Assembly: GCA_016743235.1 (NCBI GenBank)
Contig: VRZD01000056.1
Span: 1-32,324 of the forward strand
Direction: 5' to 3'
DNA: 32,324 nt
Source of the DNA: Pantanalinema sp. GBBB05
GTDB taxonomy: Bacteria > Cyanobacteriota > Cyanobacteriia > Leptolyngbyales > Leptolyngbyaceae
The notes beneath the pieces were generated by a model. It did not search any database and had not been told where the DNA came from. It saw nothing but the letters and a program-made list of their open reading frames with translations. Positions within the stretch are counted from its first letter, which is position 1. Every line of letters starts with the position of its first letter. Below are positions 15,730 to 23,670 of the stretch, piece after piece. A program made the position numbers and the translations under genes.

Positions 15730-15985
15730 GAGTTCATCTCGTCACAGTCTTCCTAGCGTAGCAATCGCCTTTCCAATCCACCTCGCCCAACCAGGTGAGA
15801 GCGAAATTTCTCTATCTTTGGATAGATCTTGATGCTATCACTCTTCCGCTGAACAACTCATTTTAAGAATGTGATAATGCAGCAAGAGCTGAATATTTGG
15901 GAATCCTATTCGGGCGATCGCTGCATTCATCGCAGCAACCCTATTCCCAAGGGCATTCAATGCTTCACTAAAACTGTAGAGTTCG

Positions 15986-16546
15986 ATGAATTCACTGAAA
16001 CATACGATCCTTTGGCGCAGGTTAGATTGTCCTGGACATGATAGTTGTTGTCTTTGGAAGACTAGTGATAGTTGGCGGTTATCTGGAACAGCCATCTTCC
16101 TGTTCGATCAGAAGCCCTGTCTTTTCTCCTATGAAGTGAATACTAATATCAACTGGAAAACCTGCACCGCCAACATTTCAGGTTATGTCGGTAAATCCGT
16201 CGTTACTCTGGCGATCGCTCGTACTCCAAATCATTATTGGAGCATCAATAACATAGAATTACAGGAGGCAGCAGGCTGCATTGATCTAGATCTAGGCTTT
16301 ACTCCAGCCACCAATTTAGTTGCCATTCGTCGGTTATCGTTAGCCATTGGAGAGAGATCGCAAGCCAACGCTGCATGGCTAGACTTTCCAGACTTCACGC
16401 TGAAACCATTGGAGCAACACTACCATCGGCTATCTCACGATCGCTACGAATACTCAGCACCGAGCCTAGACTATGCCGATGTTTTAGAGGTAGACGATTA
16501 TGGGGCGATCGTGAGATATCCTCACCTTTGGGAGCAGGAGAGATGA
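15986..16546 (+). CDS. Putative glycolipid-binding domain protein (PF06475-like)
   Basis: A 186-residue protein. It begins MNSLKHTILWRRLDCPGHDS and continues with WRLSGTAIFLFDQKPCLFSY, WKTCTANISGYVG, GCIDLDLGFTPATNLVAIRR and ends VDDYGAIVRYPHLWEQER. These blocks are those of the bacterial putative glycolipid-binding family, whose structure resembles LolA/LppX lipoprotein carriers. No signal peptide is visible, so it is probably cytoplasmic. The family is usually a single-gene unit of unknown role. No strong ribosome binding site precedes the ATG at 15986, but the homologous region starts within a few residues of it. Confident in the family, not in function. Confidence 0.8.
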   Translation: MNSLKHTILWRRLDCPGHDSCCLWKTSDSWRLSGTAIFLFDQKPCLFSYEVNTNINWKTCTANISGYVGKSVVTLAIARTPNHYWSINNIELQEAAGCIDLDLGFTPATNLVAIRRLSLAIGERSQANAAWLDFPDFTLKPLEQHYHRLSHDRYEYSAPSLDYADVLEVDDYGAIVRYPHLWEQER

Positions 16547-16634
16547 ATATCAAATTCATTTTGCAGAAGACAAAGTGACGGGATGACCCATCAAGGATAA
16601 CTCTTGCAGGTTCTCATTTTCCAACGAATCAACC

Positions 16635-16919
16635 ATGATGCGACGTTTTTCTTCCAGTTCAAACTTAGTCACGATCGGCATCATTTTGATTGCGATCGCC
16701 TTCATCATTCTGTTTTTCCTGCCGTCACTGGTTAGCCTTCGTCTCAATCTATTAATCTCATCACTGGTTAATCAACGCGGTAGCGTCATAACGGATAGTC
16801 CAGAGATCATTACCTTAAGAAGAATCATTGCTGATAGCTATCTCCTTCAAAACACTTATCTCTTCTTAACGGGTATTGTTTTGCTGGCTGTCGGACTATT
16901 CAAACAAACAAACTACTAG
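16635..16919 (+). CDS. Small two-helix membrane protein of unknown function
   Basis: A 94-residue protein that I do not recognise. It has a membrane helix at about 11-34 (LVTIGIILIAIAFIILFFLP) and another at about 70-88 (LFLTGIVLLAVGLF), with a polar loop of about 35 residues between them. The charged ends (MMRRF and KQTNY) suggest a loop outside or inside the membrane with both termini on the same side. It lies 88 bases after the glycolipid-binding gene and may be transcribed with it. The GCGATCGC octamer inside it (near 16694) fits a native gene. Confidence 0.6.
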   Translation: MMRRFSSSSNLVTIGIILIAIAFIILFFLPSLVSLRLNLLISSLVNQRGSVITDSPEIITLRRIIADSYLLQNTYLFLTGIVLLAVGLFKQTNY

Positions 16920-17085
16920 AACGTATCCGAGAATCACGCCCTCAGCCCCAAAATTTTTCAAGCCAGGAAGAATATGAGTGACGTATCAGAATTCCTCTCT
17001 TCCTGTTTATTTCAGCCCGTAAATTAATTCACGCTTCCCCAGCCTGCGGTAGAACTTAAGGAGTACATGATGAACCATCTAACTT

Positions 17086-17490
17086 ATGGAACCATATATC
17101 AGCCTGATAACGCTTGGAGTTTCTGACCTTGTTCGTTCCACCACCTTTTACAAGCAGGGGTTGGGTTTACCTGCGAAAGAAGAGTTTGAGGGCGTGACGT
17201 TTCTGAATCTGAAAGGAACCTGGCTGGCTCTCTATCCCCGTGAGGCACTTGCAGCCGATGCTCACGTTTCAGTAGCAGGCAACGGTTTTCCAGGATTTAC
17301 TCTGGCACATAATGTGAAGTCAAAGGAAGCGGTCAATTCCGTTCTTGAACAAGCCAAAGCAGCAGGGGCTACTATTCTCAAACCTGCACGAGATACGGAT
17401 TGGGGTGGGTATTCTGGTTACTTCTCCGATCCAGATGGCTACCTGTGGGAAATTGCCTGGAATCCGCATTTTGATTTGACAAATGGATAG
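17086..17490 (+). CDS. VOC-family (glyoxalase/bleomycin-resistance-like) protein
   Basis: A 134-residue vicinal-oxygen-chelate protein: ISLITLGVSDLVRSTTFYKQ, then GLGLPAKEEFEGVTFLNLKG in the first half and GYSGYFSDPDGYLWEIAWNP at the end, giving the two beta-alpha-beta-beta-beta units. E of LWEIAW is the usual C-terminal metal ligand, while the first-half ligand is not obvious. A good AAGGAG lies at 17057-17062, but it serves an ATG at 17067 in another frame that encodes only 19 codons; the VOC start at 17086 is chosen because the family sequence begins there. It forms a pair with the cupin gene 29 bases downstream. Confidence 0.88.
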   Translation: MEPYISLITLGVSDLVRSTTFYKQGLGLPAKEEFEGVTFLNLKGTWLALYPREALAADAHVSVAGNGFPGFTLAHNVKSKEAVNSVLEQAKAAGATILKPARDTDWGGYSGYFSDPDGYLWEIAWNPHFDLTNG

Positions 17491-17519
17491 CTGTTCACGG
17501 TCACAACAGGAGTAATCAA

Positions 17520-17921
17520 ATGATGGCTGAAGTTACCCCACAAAATATCAACTCAACGTTTGTTGTACTTGATGATGCGAACAATGCCATTCCGATTGCG
17601 GTTGGCGATCGCTTCTACGAAAAGTTAGACCAGCAATTTGGTGACTTTAAGGGAAAGCGGTTGATTGCCTATTACACGTTCGAGCAGGACTGGGATAGCT
17701 GGGAAAGGCACCCTGCTGGAGAGGAATTTGTGTGCCTGCTATCCGGACAAGTGGATTTCGTGCTGGAGCAAGAGGGAGGGGAAGAAGTCGTGTCTCTCAA
17801 CACCCCTGGTCAGTACATTCTAGTGCCACGCGGAGTATGGCATACGGCAAAGGTTCATACACCCTGTTCAGTCTTATTTATCACGCCCGGTGAAGGAACC
17901 GAGAGTCGATCGCTCTTGTAG
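17520..17921 (+). CDS. Cupin-domain protein
   Basis: A 133-residue cupin. Motif 1 lies in WERHPAGEEFVCLLSGQVDF: the first His of HXH is present, the second is replaced (HPAGEE), so the metal site is modified, while motif 2 is kept as GQYILVPRGVWHTAKV with PXGXXH. The core strands up to CSVLFITPGEG complete the barrel. The protein differs from the 164-residue cupin at 4195, which has the full metal set. Together with the VOC gene just upstream it forms a likely two-gene unit. The N-terminal 40 residues (MMAEVTPQNINSTFVVLDDA) are outside the barrel. Function unknown. Confidence 0.85.
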   Translation: MMAEVTPQNINSTFVVLDDANNAIPIAVGDRFYEKLDQQFGDFKGKRLIAYYTFEQDWDSWERHPAGEEFVCLLSGQVDFVLEQEGGEEVVSLNTPGQYILVPRGVWHTAKVHTPCSVLFITPGEGTESRSLL

Positions 17922-17936
17922 CTCTGGTAATAATCA

Positions 17937-18584
17937 ATGAATAACAGTTCTTTAGAACTTAGAAGCCAGAAATATTTTGAAATTAGTTCACTCCTTTCTC
18001 AATTGAATCATAAGACACTAAATTCACTGCTTGACCAGAGTGAGTCCAATGAATCGGGTACAGGTTGGGGGATGAATCACATGATTGTCTTTGGACAATC
18101 CAAAGTGTTTGTGAAACGTGTTCCGCTCACAGATATTGAATATAGCAACCTGTTTTCTACCAAAAATCTTTATGACCTTGCGTTGACAGAAGAGGAAGAA
18201 ATGTTCTTTGAGCAAAACAGGTTGTATGACTATGGAGAAGTCCTACGAAATTTGGGACATTTGATTCGATCGCCCTATAACTCATGTTCTGAGAAGGATA
18301 AGTATAGGATTATGAAAAAATATAGCATCAAAGACGGTTTGCGACCCTACGAGATGGGAGCCATATTACTCGATAACATTCAGCAGATTCAGGCAGATGG
18401 AGACCTGGTTTTAGATGAGTTTTATGTTTCTTGCATCATAAAATACCGCGCTATTATTGCACTGATGCAAGGCTTCTTTGCTGAAATGTGGGAAAACCAC
18501 CAGAAGAACACGCCATTCCCGCATGCCAAACTACGACTGCTGCTCAACGAGACGGGATTGTTACCAACTCAGATCCATAATTGA
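17937..18584 (+). pseudogene. Protein-kinase-like gene lacking its catalytic core
   Basis: An open frame of 215 codons. Residues 41-61 (GTGWGMNHMIVFGQSKVFVK) look like the glycine loop and beta-3 lysine (K60) of a kinase N-lobe, in a form I associate with a cyanobacterial protein-kinase-like family of about 370 residues. The expected HxD catalytic loop and DFG metal motif are absent. At about residue 81/82 (near 18179) NLYDL is joined directly to ALTEEEEMFFEQNRLYDYGE, which looks like the sequence that normally follows the DFG region. The simplest reading is an in-frame deletion of roughly 150 codons. The rest (EVLRNLGHLIRSPYNS to LRLLLNETGLLPTQ) is helical, like a C-lobe. The product may be made but cannot phosphorylate. 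If my family assignment is wrong, it is simply an unknown protein. Confidence 0.5.
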
Positions 18585-18777
18585 GCTATTGGGCAATCGC
18601 GAATTAGAGGTATTGCAATATCTGGCAACTGGGATGTCGAATCAGGCGATCGCCGACCAATTATTCCTGAGTCTCGCCGCAGTAAAATGGCACGCTCGGA
18701 ATATTTATGGCAAATTAGAGGTCAACAATCGTACACAGGCAGTCGCAAGAGCCAGAGAACTGAGACTGCTATCGTAA
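18571..18777 (+). pseudogene. C-terminal LuxR-type HTH fragment of a regulator
   Basis: About 69 codons in the frame of 18571 encode a complete LuxR/GerE helix-turn-helix: NRELEVLQYLATGMSNQAIA, then DQLFLSLAAVKWHARNIYGK, then NNRTQAVARARELRLLS and a stop. The KWHARNIYGKLEVNNRTQAV pattern is that of the C-terminus of large MalT/LAL-type ATPase regulators. Nothing of the ATPase or TPR region is present, and the fragment begins inside the 3' end of the kinase-like gene in another frame, so it lacks its own start. It is read as a deletion remnant rather than a working stand-alone regulator. The next 117 bases to the GST gene hold no gene I can support. Confidence 0.7.
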
Positions 18778-18894
18778 CAGAACCGACTATTGCAAGACCT
18801 ATCCTTCCGGCTAGTGAAGCAGTGAAAAGGTCGCGTCACACTAGATCAGTTGGAGAGAACAGAATACAACGGCGCAAACGAAAGGAGTCACTGA

Positions 18895-19548
18895 ATGAAC
18901 GATTTGATTCTCACCACTTTCGATTGGGTTCCTGAAATGCCGCGAGGCTATGTGCGCGACATCCGTGTGCGTTGGGCACTGGAAGAGGCTGGGTTGCCCT
19001 ATCGTGTAAATAGCGTGCCATTTCGCGATCGGGGTGCCGAGCATTTCTCGCACCAACCCTTCGGTCAAGTGCCGTGGTTGACGGATGGAGACATCTCTAT
19101 CTTCGAGAGTGGTGCAATCCTACTTCATCTTGGTAATCGTAGTAGAGTCCTGATGCCCGACGATCCGAGTGGTCGCATCGAAGTTATACAATGGCTGTTT
19201 GCAGCGCTTGCTTCGGTTGAGGCAGCCAGCCAGCCTTGGGTTCTCTTCAAGTTTTCCGGTGACGCCGACGAAACGCCGATGCGGAATTTTTTTGACGACT
19301 TCTTGATGAAGTCGCGGTTGCCGCATATGGAAAGGGTATTGATAGGACGCGAATGGTTGGCCGGAACCTTTTCCGTCGCCGACATTCTTATGGCAGATGT
19401 GCTGCGCCTTGTTGATCGGTTCGATGGGCTAACGGAATATCCCACCTGTCGTGACTACGTTGCACGCGCCACGGCTCGCCCGTCGTTCGTGAAGGCACAT
19501 GCAGACCAGATGGCGCATTTTGCGGCGACGGATGAACGGGGGCAATAA
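18895..19548 (+). CDS. Glutathione S-transferase family protein
   Basis: A 217-residue GST. The thioredoxin-like N-domain spans about 1-85 with QPFGQVPWLTDGDISIFESG, whose cis-Pro (VPWL) and ES pair form the glutathione site. The all-helical C-domain follows, with WLAGTFSVADILMADVL, the conserved N-capping box (SVAD) of the fold. Like the 10843-12334 genes it is richer in GC and carries codon choices unusual beside its neighbours, so acquisition by transfer is possible. The start at 18895 is preceded by GAAAGGAG. It is transcribed on the same strand as the frameshifted DJ-1 gene with 24 bases between them. Substrate unknown. Confidence 0.88.
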   Translation: MNDLILTTFDWVPEMPRGYVRDIRVRWALEEAGLPYRVNSVPFRDRGAEHFSHQPFGQVPWLTDGDISIFESGAILLHLGNRSRVLMPDDPSGRIEVIQWLFAALASVEAASQPWVLFKFSGDADETPMRNFFDDFLMKSRLPHMERVLIGREWLAGTFSVADILMADVLRLVDRFDGLTEYPTCRDYVARATARPSFVKAHADQMAHFAATDERGQ

Positions 19549-19572
19549 GAATTTCTGCATAGAGGTCTAAAC

Positions 19573-20188
19573 ATGGAAAAGCAAATTATTCATCTGTTTG
19601 TATTCAATACGCTGGCTGACTGGGAAACGGGATATGCCGTTGCTGGAATTAATAATCCAGACATGCAAAAAACAACCTGGACGGTATCAGATCCAAACGG
19701 TTGGTTTAGATGCTGAACCTGTTACTACGATCGGTGGGATCACGATTCTTCCTGATATTACCCTCAATGAACTGGAACCTGGAGCCATGTTGATTTTGCC
19801 AGGAGGTGAAGCCTGGGACAGAGGTGAAAACTCAAAAATTCTGGAGTCTGCGAAAGCATTGTTGGCAGCGGATATTCCGGTTGCTGCTATCTGTGGTGCC
19901 ACCGCAGGATTAGTGCGTGCTGGCATTTTGGATGATATTTCTCACACCAGCAATGCCCCAGAGTATCTGCAAGCAACAAACTATCGAGGGTCAGCCCTGT
20001 ATCAAAACCAGCCCGTTGTCACTGCTGGTAATGTGATTACAGCAAACTCCACCGCACCCCTTGAATTTGCCTACCACATCTTCAAAAAGCTTGACCTCTA
20101 CGAGCCTCCTGTTTTGGAAGCCTGGTATGGGCTGTTCAAAACGGGGGATGCGTCCTACTACTTCACGCTGGAACAGCTAACCACTTGA
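19573..20188 (+). pseudogene. DJ-1/PfpI-family gene with a single-base frameshift
   Basis: From the ATG at 19573 the frame reads MEKQIIHLFVFNTLADWETG and stops early. The rest of the protein continues in the next frame as KQPGRYQIQTVGLDAEPVTT, LPDITLNELEPGAMLILPGG, then AAICGATAGLVRAGILDD with the nucleophilic Cys, to a stop at 20188. The frames meet at a run of six A residues (19667-19672). Removing one A restores one continuous frame of about 204 residues through MQKQPGRYQ. The gene is therefore either broken by a 1-base insertion, a sequencing error, or rescued by slippage on the A run. Apart from this, the DJ-1/PfpI glutamine-amidotransferase-like fold looks complete. Members act as glyoxalases, deglycases or chaperones; the exact role is unknown. 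Confidence 0.8.
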
Positions 20189-20240
20189 CCCATTTTCGAG
20201 TGAAGCGGTCTAAAAGACGATCTATTCTGGAGCGAATGGA

Positions 20241-21707
20241 ATGAGGCTGCGCTACAGATTACTTCTGCTAGGGACGTTGATTATGATGGTGTTCCAACTC
20301 AGAGCAAATGCGGTTCAGCTAACCCTTGAGATGAAAATCGATCGCTTTATCACTCACCGGATGACCACTCAACACATTCCTGGTCTAGCTCTAGCAATTA
20401 CTCACGAAAATCAAGTGATGTATGTCAAAGGTTATGGCAAAGCAAATACTCGGCAACTTGTCACACCACAAACTCAATTCCCAGTCGCCTCACTGAGCAA
20501 ATCCTTTACGGCGATCGCAGTCCTGCAATTAGTAGAAGCCGGACAAATTGATCTGGATGCCCCTGTGAAACAATACCTGCCAGACTTCACTCTGGCTGAT
20601 ACTAAAACGGCTGATCAGATCACAATTCGTCATCTGCTGAACCATATCAGTGGATTGTCTGATTTTGGTTTTTCAGAAGCATTTCTACCTCAACCCACCA
20701 CCCATGCAGAACGAGTAGAAAGTCTACATAACGCACGTCCTGTTGCGGCTCCTGGAACCCAATTTCACTATTTCAACCCCAACTATGATGTCTTGGCGCG
20801 AGTGGTGGAAGTAGTTAGTGGTCAATCTTTTGCGGAGTATTTGCGATCATGCATTTTCACACCCCTCCAGATGTCAGAGACATTTCATGCCACAACAATG
20901 GCTGAGGCACTTCAGCGCGGCGATCGTATGGCAACGGGACATTTAATGGCGTTCGCAATTCCGTTTGCAGCTCAAGAACTATCAGGCTATCTAGGCGGCA
21001 ATGCTGGCGCTATTTCCACGGCAGAGGATATGGCTAAGTATCTGATTCTGCACAGTAATGAGGGACGTTTTGAAGACAAGCAATTGCTAACTTCAGACAA
21101 CATGGCTCTCATGCATACGCCACCGCCGCAGATTAATAGCCCCTATGCAATGGGATGGTTTGTCACAACAGAAAATGGTAGAAAAATTCTCCAGCATAAC
21201 GGTATTTTGTCCACGTTCTACACCGATGTTACTGTATTGCCGAATGAAAAATATGGCATTGCTCTACTCTACAGCATTAGTGGATCGTCGCTGATTGCGT
21301 TTGCACTACCGCAAATCAAAACGGGATTAATCCAGTTACTTACAGATGGAACACTTCCTCCAGATGGTTTCAGTATTAATCTCTGGGGTATCAGTCTTGC
21401 AGTGTTAACAGTCATTGGTGTGGCATTGGCAGTTCGCAGTCTCCTATATTTTTCCCAGTGGAAACGAACAATCCACACGACACCCAAATGGCAGATATTT
21501 TTGAGTATCGCATGGATGTTTTTTCCTTTCGTTATAGTGCTGGTGATGCCCTGGTTAGTGGGGATGATGAGCGATCGCATCTTCAACTACCAACAACTAT
21601 TCCGAGCGATGCCAGATGTGATTCTTTGGCTGGGTCTGTGTGCAGGGTTGGGTTCCATCAACGGAACGATCCGTCTGATCGCTTGTGCCAGTAATAGGCA
21701 GTCATAA
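20241..21707 (+). CDS. Membrane-anchored serine hydrolase, class C beta-lactamase/PBP-like
   Basis: A 488-residue protein. A signal sequence (1-24) is followed by a beta-lactamase-family domain with all three motifs: SxxK as S84-L-S-K87, YxN as Y177-F-N179, and HxG as H319-N-G321. After about residue 375 a membrane region of about 110 residues with four hydrophobic segments follows (INLWGISLAVLTVIGVALAV, QIFLSIAWMFFPFVIVLVMP, VILWLGLCAGLGS). Relatives act as D-Ala esterases or peptidases at the cell envelope rather than as true beta-lactamases. The phosphotransferase gene follows 12 bases downstream, so the pair is probably co-transcribed. A shortened second copy of the 3' end of this gene lies at 22965-23096. 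Confidence 0.9.
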   Translation: MRLRYRLLLLGTLIMMVFQLRANAVQLTLEMKIDRFITHRMTTQHIPGLALAITHENQVMYVKGYGKANTRQLVTPQTQFPVASLSKSFTAIAVLQLVEAGQIDLDAPVKQYLPDFTLADTKTADQITIRHLLNHISGLSDFGFSEAFLPQPTTHAERVESLHNARPVAAPGTQFHYFNPNYDVLARVVEVVSGQSFAEYLRSCIFTPLQMSETFHATTMAEALQRGDRMATGHLMAFAIPFAAQELSGYLGGNAGAISTAEDMAKYLILHSNEGRFEDKQLLTSDNMALMHTPPPQINSPYAMGWFVTTENGRKILQHNGILSTFYTDVTVLPNEKYGIALLYSISGSSLIAFALPQIKTGLIQLLTDGTLPPDGFSINLWGISLAVLTVIGVALAVRSLLYFSQWKRTIHTTPKWQIFLSIAWMFFPFVIVLVMPWLVGMMSDRIFNYQQLFRAMPDVILWLGLCAGLGSINGTIRLIACASNRQS

Positions 21708-21719
21708 GGAAAGTGAAAG

Positions 21720-22964
21720 ATGAGCAAGCCTAACATGGCACGAAAGTTTTCCAGGTTCCCCTTAAAAGCCTTGCCGCTTCGATTAATGAGCTTTGTCTGT
21801 GCCCAAGTGCCTAGAAAAGTCGATCCGCTTACTATCGCTGCGGCTGAGGGAATTCTCTCAATGACAGTTGGTCATCCAACGCAATTTACCCAAGTTGAGT
21901 TTATTTCTGAACGAGGAAGAAGAAATTTATTACTGCGATGCCATTGTCCATCTGATACGGGTTTGCCCTCCAGCTTGATTATCAAAAAGGTAGAAGCAAA
22001 TTCCTACAAACCAGACGATATAAACTCGTGGGATACATTGCGTTTCTTTAGAGATTGGCTCGGTGCCCAATTCCTCAGCACAATCTCTGATCAGTACCAC
22101 CATAGTCCTCGCTTTTATGGTGGCGATCTGAATTTAGGCTTCATAATTCTGGAGGATGTGCCGCATCATGCCCGCTTAGTGGAATCTCTTTTAGGAGACG
22201 ATCGTCATCAAGCAGAACGCGCATTGCTTCAGTATGCAACTTGTTTGGCTCAACTCCACGTTGATACTTTCGATAGAGCAGGAGAATTTGAGGCACTTGC
22301 TAGAGAGATCGCTCCCAAAGCACAATTCAGGCGAGAAAGTGTAGATATTCCTAAACAACAATATCTATTAGACAGTTTAGGAATTCAGCCTGAAAGCAAT
22401 TGGTTGCATGACTTAAATATGATTAATGAGGCGATGAACCATCCTGGTGATTTTTTAGCATATATTCATGCTGATGCTTGTCCCGATAATGTTCTGGATA
22501 CGAGTGAAGGACTACGATTAATTGATTTTGAAACGGGTCATTTTGGTCATGCTTTTATTGATATTGCCTATGGCAGAATGATGTTTCCGAGTTGTTGGTG
22601 TGCAAATCGCTTACCACGGAATGTGGTGCAACAGATGGAGAATACCTATCGCGTCATTCTGGTTAAGCAGCGTCCAAGTGTAGAGAGTGATCCCATTTTT
22701 GAAACCGCTTTAGTCAGAGCTTGTGGCTACTGGATGTTGAATACATTAACGCGACATCTTGAGTCTGCTGTACGAAGAGATCTAAATTGGGGAATTTCTA
22801 CCACCCGCCAACGGATTTTGGCTCGCTTAGAAGCCTTCATCACAACCGCGCAAGAATTCAATCAACTGCCGGATTTGCATGGCACTGCTAGTCGGCTGTT
22901 GGATTTGTTGCAGCAGCGCTGGAGAGGTACACCTTCTCTCCCCAATTACCCAGCATTCAAATGA
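21720..22964 (+). CDS. APH/choline-kinase-like phosphotransferase
   Basis: A 414-residue kinase-fold protein. LIIKKVEAN carries the ATP-binding Lys (89-90), FIILEDV is the hinge, YIHADACPDNVLD is the catalytic loop with H250, D252 and N257, and RLIDFETGHFGHAFIDIAYG carries the metal Asp at 269. This set matches the aminoglycoside/choline/ecdysteroid kinase group. The N-terminal 35 residues (MSKPNMARKFSRFPLKALP) are basic and may be a late start artefact or a membrane contact. It is probably in one operon with the serine hydrolase upstream. Substrate unknown; resistance to an antibiotic should not be assumed. The stop codon at 22962 is in the same frame as the following hydrolase remnant. Confidence 0.85.
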   Translation: MSKPNMARKFSRFPLKALPLRLMSFVCAQVPRKVDPLTIAAAEGILSMTVGHPTQFTQVEFISERGRRNLLLRCHCPSDTGLPSSLIIKKVEANSYKPDDINSWDTLRFFRDWLGAQFLSTISDQYHHSPRFYGGDLNLGFIILEDVPHHARLVESLLGDDRHQAERALLQYATCLAQLHVDTFDRAGEFEALAREIAPKAQFRRESVDIPKQQYLLDSLGIQPESNWLHDLNMINEAMNHPGDFLAYIHADACPDNVLDTSEGLRLIDFETGHFGHAFIDIAYGRMMFPSCWCANRLPRNVVQQMENTYRVILVKQRPSVESDPIFETALVRACGYWMLNTLTRHLESAVRRDLNWGISTTRQRILARLEAFITTAQEFNQLPDLHGTASRLLDLLQQRWRGTPSLPNYPAFK

Positions 22965-23096
22965 CTGTCGTGGAAGAGAAAGATCCACGCGACACCCAAA
23001 TGGCAAATCCTATTGAGTGTCGCATGGCAGCTAAGTCTTGGTTTCATCAACGGAAAAATACGGCTTATTACTTGCGCCGATAATGGGCAGTCATGA
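22965..23096 (+). pseudogene. Shrunken 3'-end copy of the upstream serine hydrolase
   Basis: Directly after the phosphotransferase stop the same frame encodes LSWKRKIHATPKWQILLSVA, WQLSLGFINGKIRLITCADN and GQS, then TGA. It aligns to the C-terminus of the serine hydrolase (QWKRTIHTTPKWQIFLSIAW at 21459-21518, then GLGSINGTIRLIACASNRQS at 21645-21704), with roughly 120 bases of the middle missing. DNA identity is obvious by eye in both blocks. It is thus the tail of a second copy, internally deleted in frame, left after a duplication around the phosphotransferase gene. The last 29 bases overlap the end of the DUF1579 gene on the other strand. Confidence 0.8.
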
Positions 23097-23607
23097 ACTG
23101 CTGCCACTGTCCATCATCTGTCAATAGGTGGGAGGTCAAGACTCGGTGATCGTCGCTCTTGAACTCGATCACATCTTTGTATTTTGTCATCTTGTCTCCA
23201 CCTGACATGGATGGTCCTTCGTTGTGTAATGTTAATACCGTTTCAGAGGCATCCAATTCACCGTCATATATCCAGAGATACGTCATCATTGAGCCGATCC
23301 AGGTGCCCACATACCGCTGTTTCTGTGGGTCATAGCCAAGGGTCATCAGCGTTGTTGCAGGTGCTCCACTACACGGCATTTCACCCTGTCCTTCCGCCAG
23401 AAACCAGAGTCCACCCAGCGAGCGGCTTTCGCCGTGCCCAAGGCAACGCACCGTTTCGGTTCCCGTTGATTTTAGGGGAGGTTGATCAGGCCCCATCACT
23501 GCTTCATTTTCAAAGGTCCACTCACCGACGAGTTTCTGGAGCCACTGATGTTCTTTTTGAGGTTGAGCAGGCATGGATGAGGTTTGTTCGGTTTGAGTCG
23601 TTTCCAT
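23068..23607 (-). CDS. DUF1579-family protein
   Basis: A 179-residue protein from METTQTEQTSSMPAQPQKEH. WLQKLVGEWTFENEAVMGPD, GTETVRCLGHGESRSLGGLW, GYDPQKQRYVGTWIGSMMTY and the end TAHYRRK are the usual DUF1579 blocks, a lipocalin-like family of unknown function found beside YCII and SRPBCC genes. The start at 23607 is fixed by an AAGGAG on the minus strand (complement of about 23614-23620); 14 further upstream codons are open but unlikely to be translated. It is the last gene of the minus-strand cluster 23068-26818. Its end overlaps the hydrolase remnant by 29 bases, suggesting that the insertion or deletion boundary of that remnant reached the edge of this gene. Confidence 0.85.
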   Translation of the reverse strand: METTQTEQTSSMPAQPQKEHQWLQKLVGEWTFENEAVMGPDQPPLKSTGTETVRCLGHGESRSLGGLWFLAEGQGEMPCSGAPATTLMTLGYDPQKQRYVGTWIGSMMTYLWIYDGELDASETVLTLHNEGPSMSGGDKMTKYKDVIEFKSDDHRVLTSHLLTDDGQWQQFMTAHYRRK

Positions 23608-23670
23608 TTTTTGTCTCCTTGTGATGAAGGATGAAGAGTGCGATTGCACTACCGTAGAAGTGCCGTGTCT

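Noticed and set aside
15838..16095. 85-codon minus-strand frame opposite the glycolipid-binding gene
   Set aside because: It overlaps the well-supported plus-strand gene at its 5' end and shows no family signal.
17067..17126. Short frame (19 codons) after a good AAGGAG upstream of the VOC gene
   Set aside because: The peptide has no sign of conservation. A leader role is possible but the sequence gives no positive evidence.
22965..23096. The stretch after the phosphotransferase as a real small gene
   Set aside because: It has no start codon or ribosome binding site and aligns in two blocks to the serine hydrolase C-terminus, so it is a remnant.
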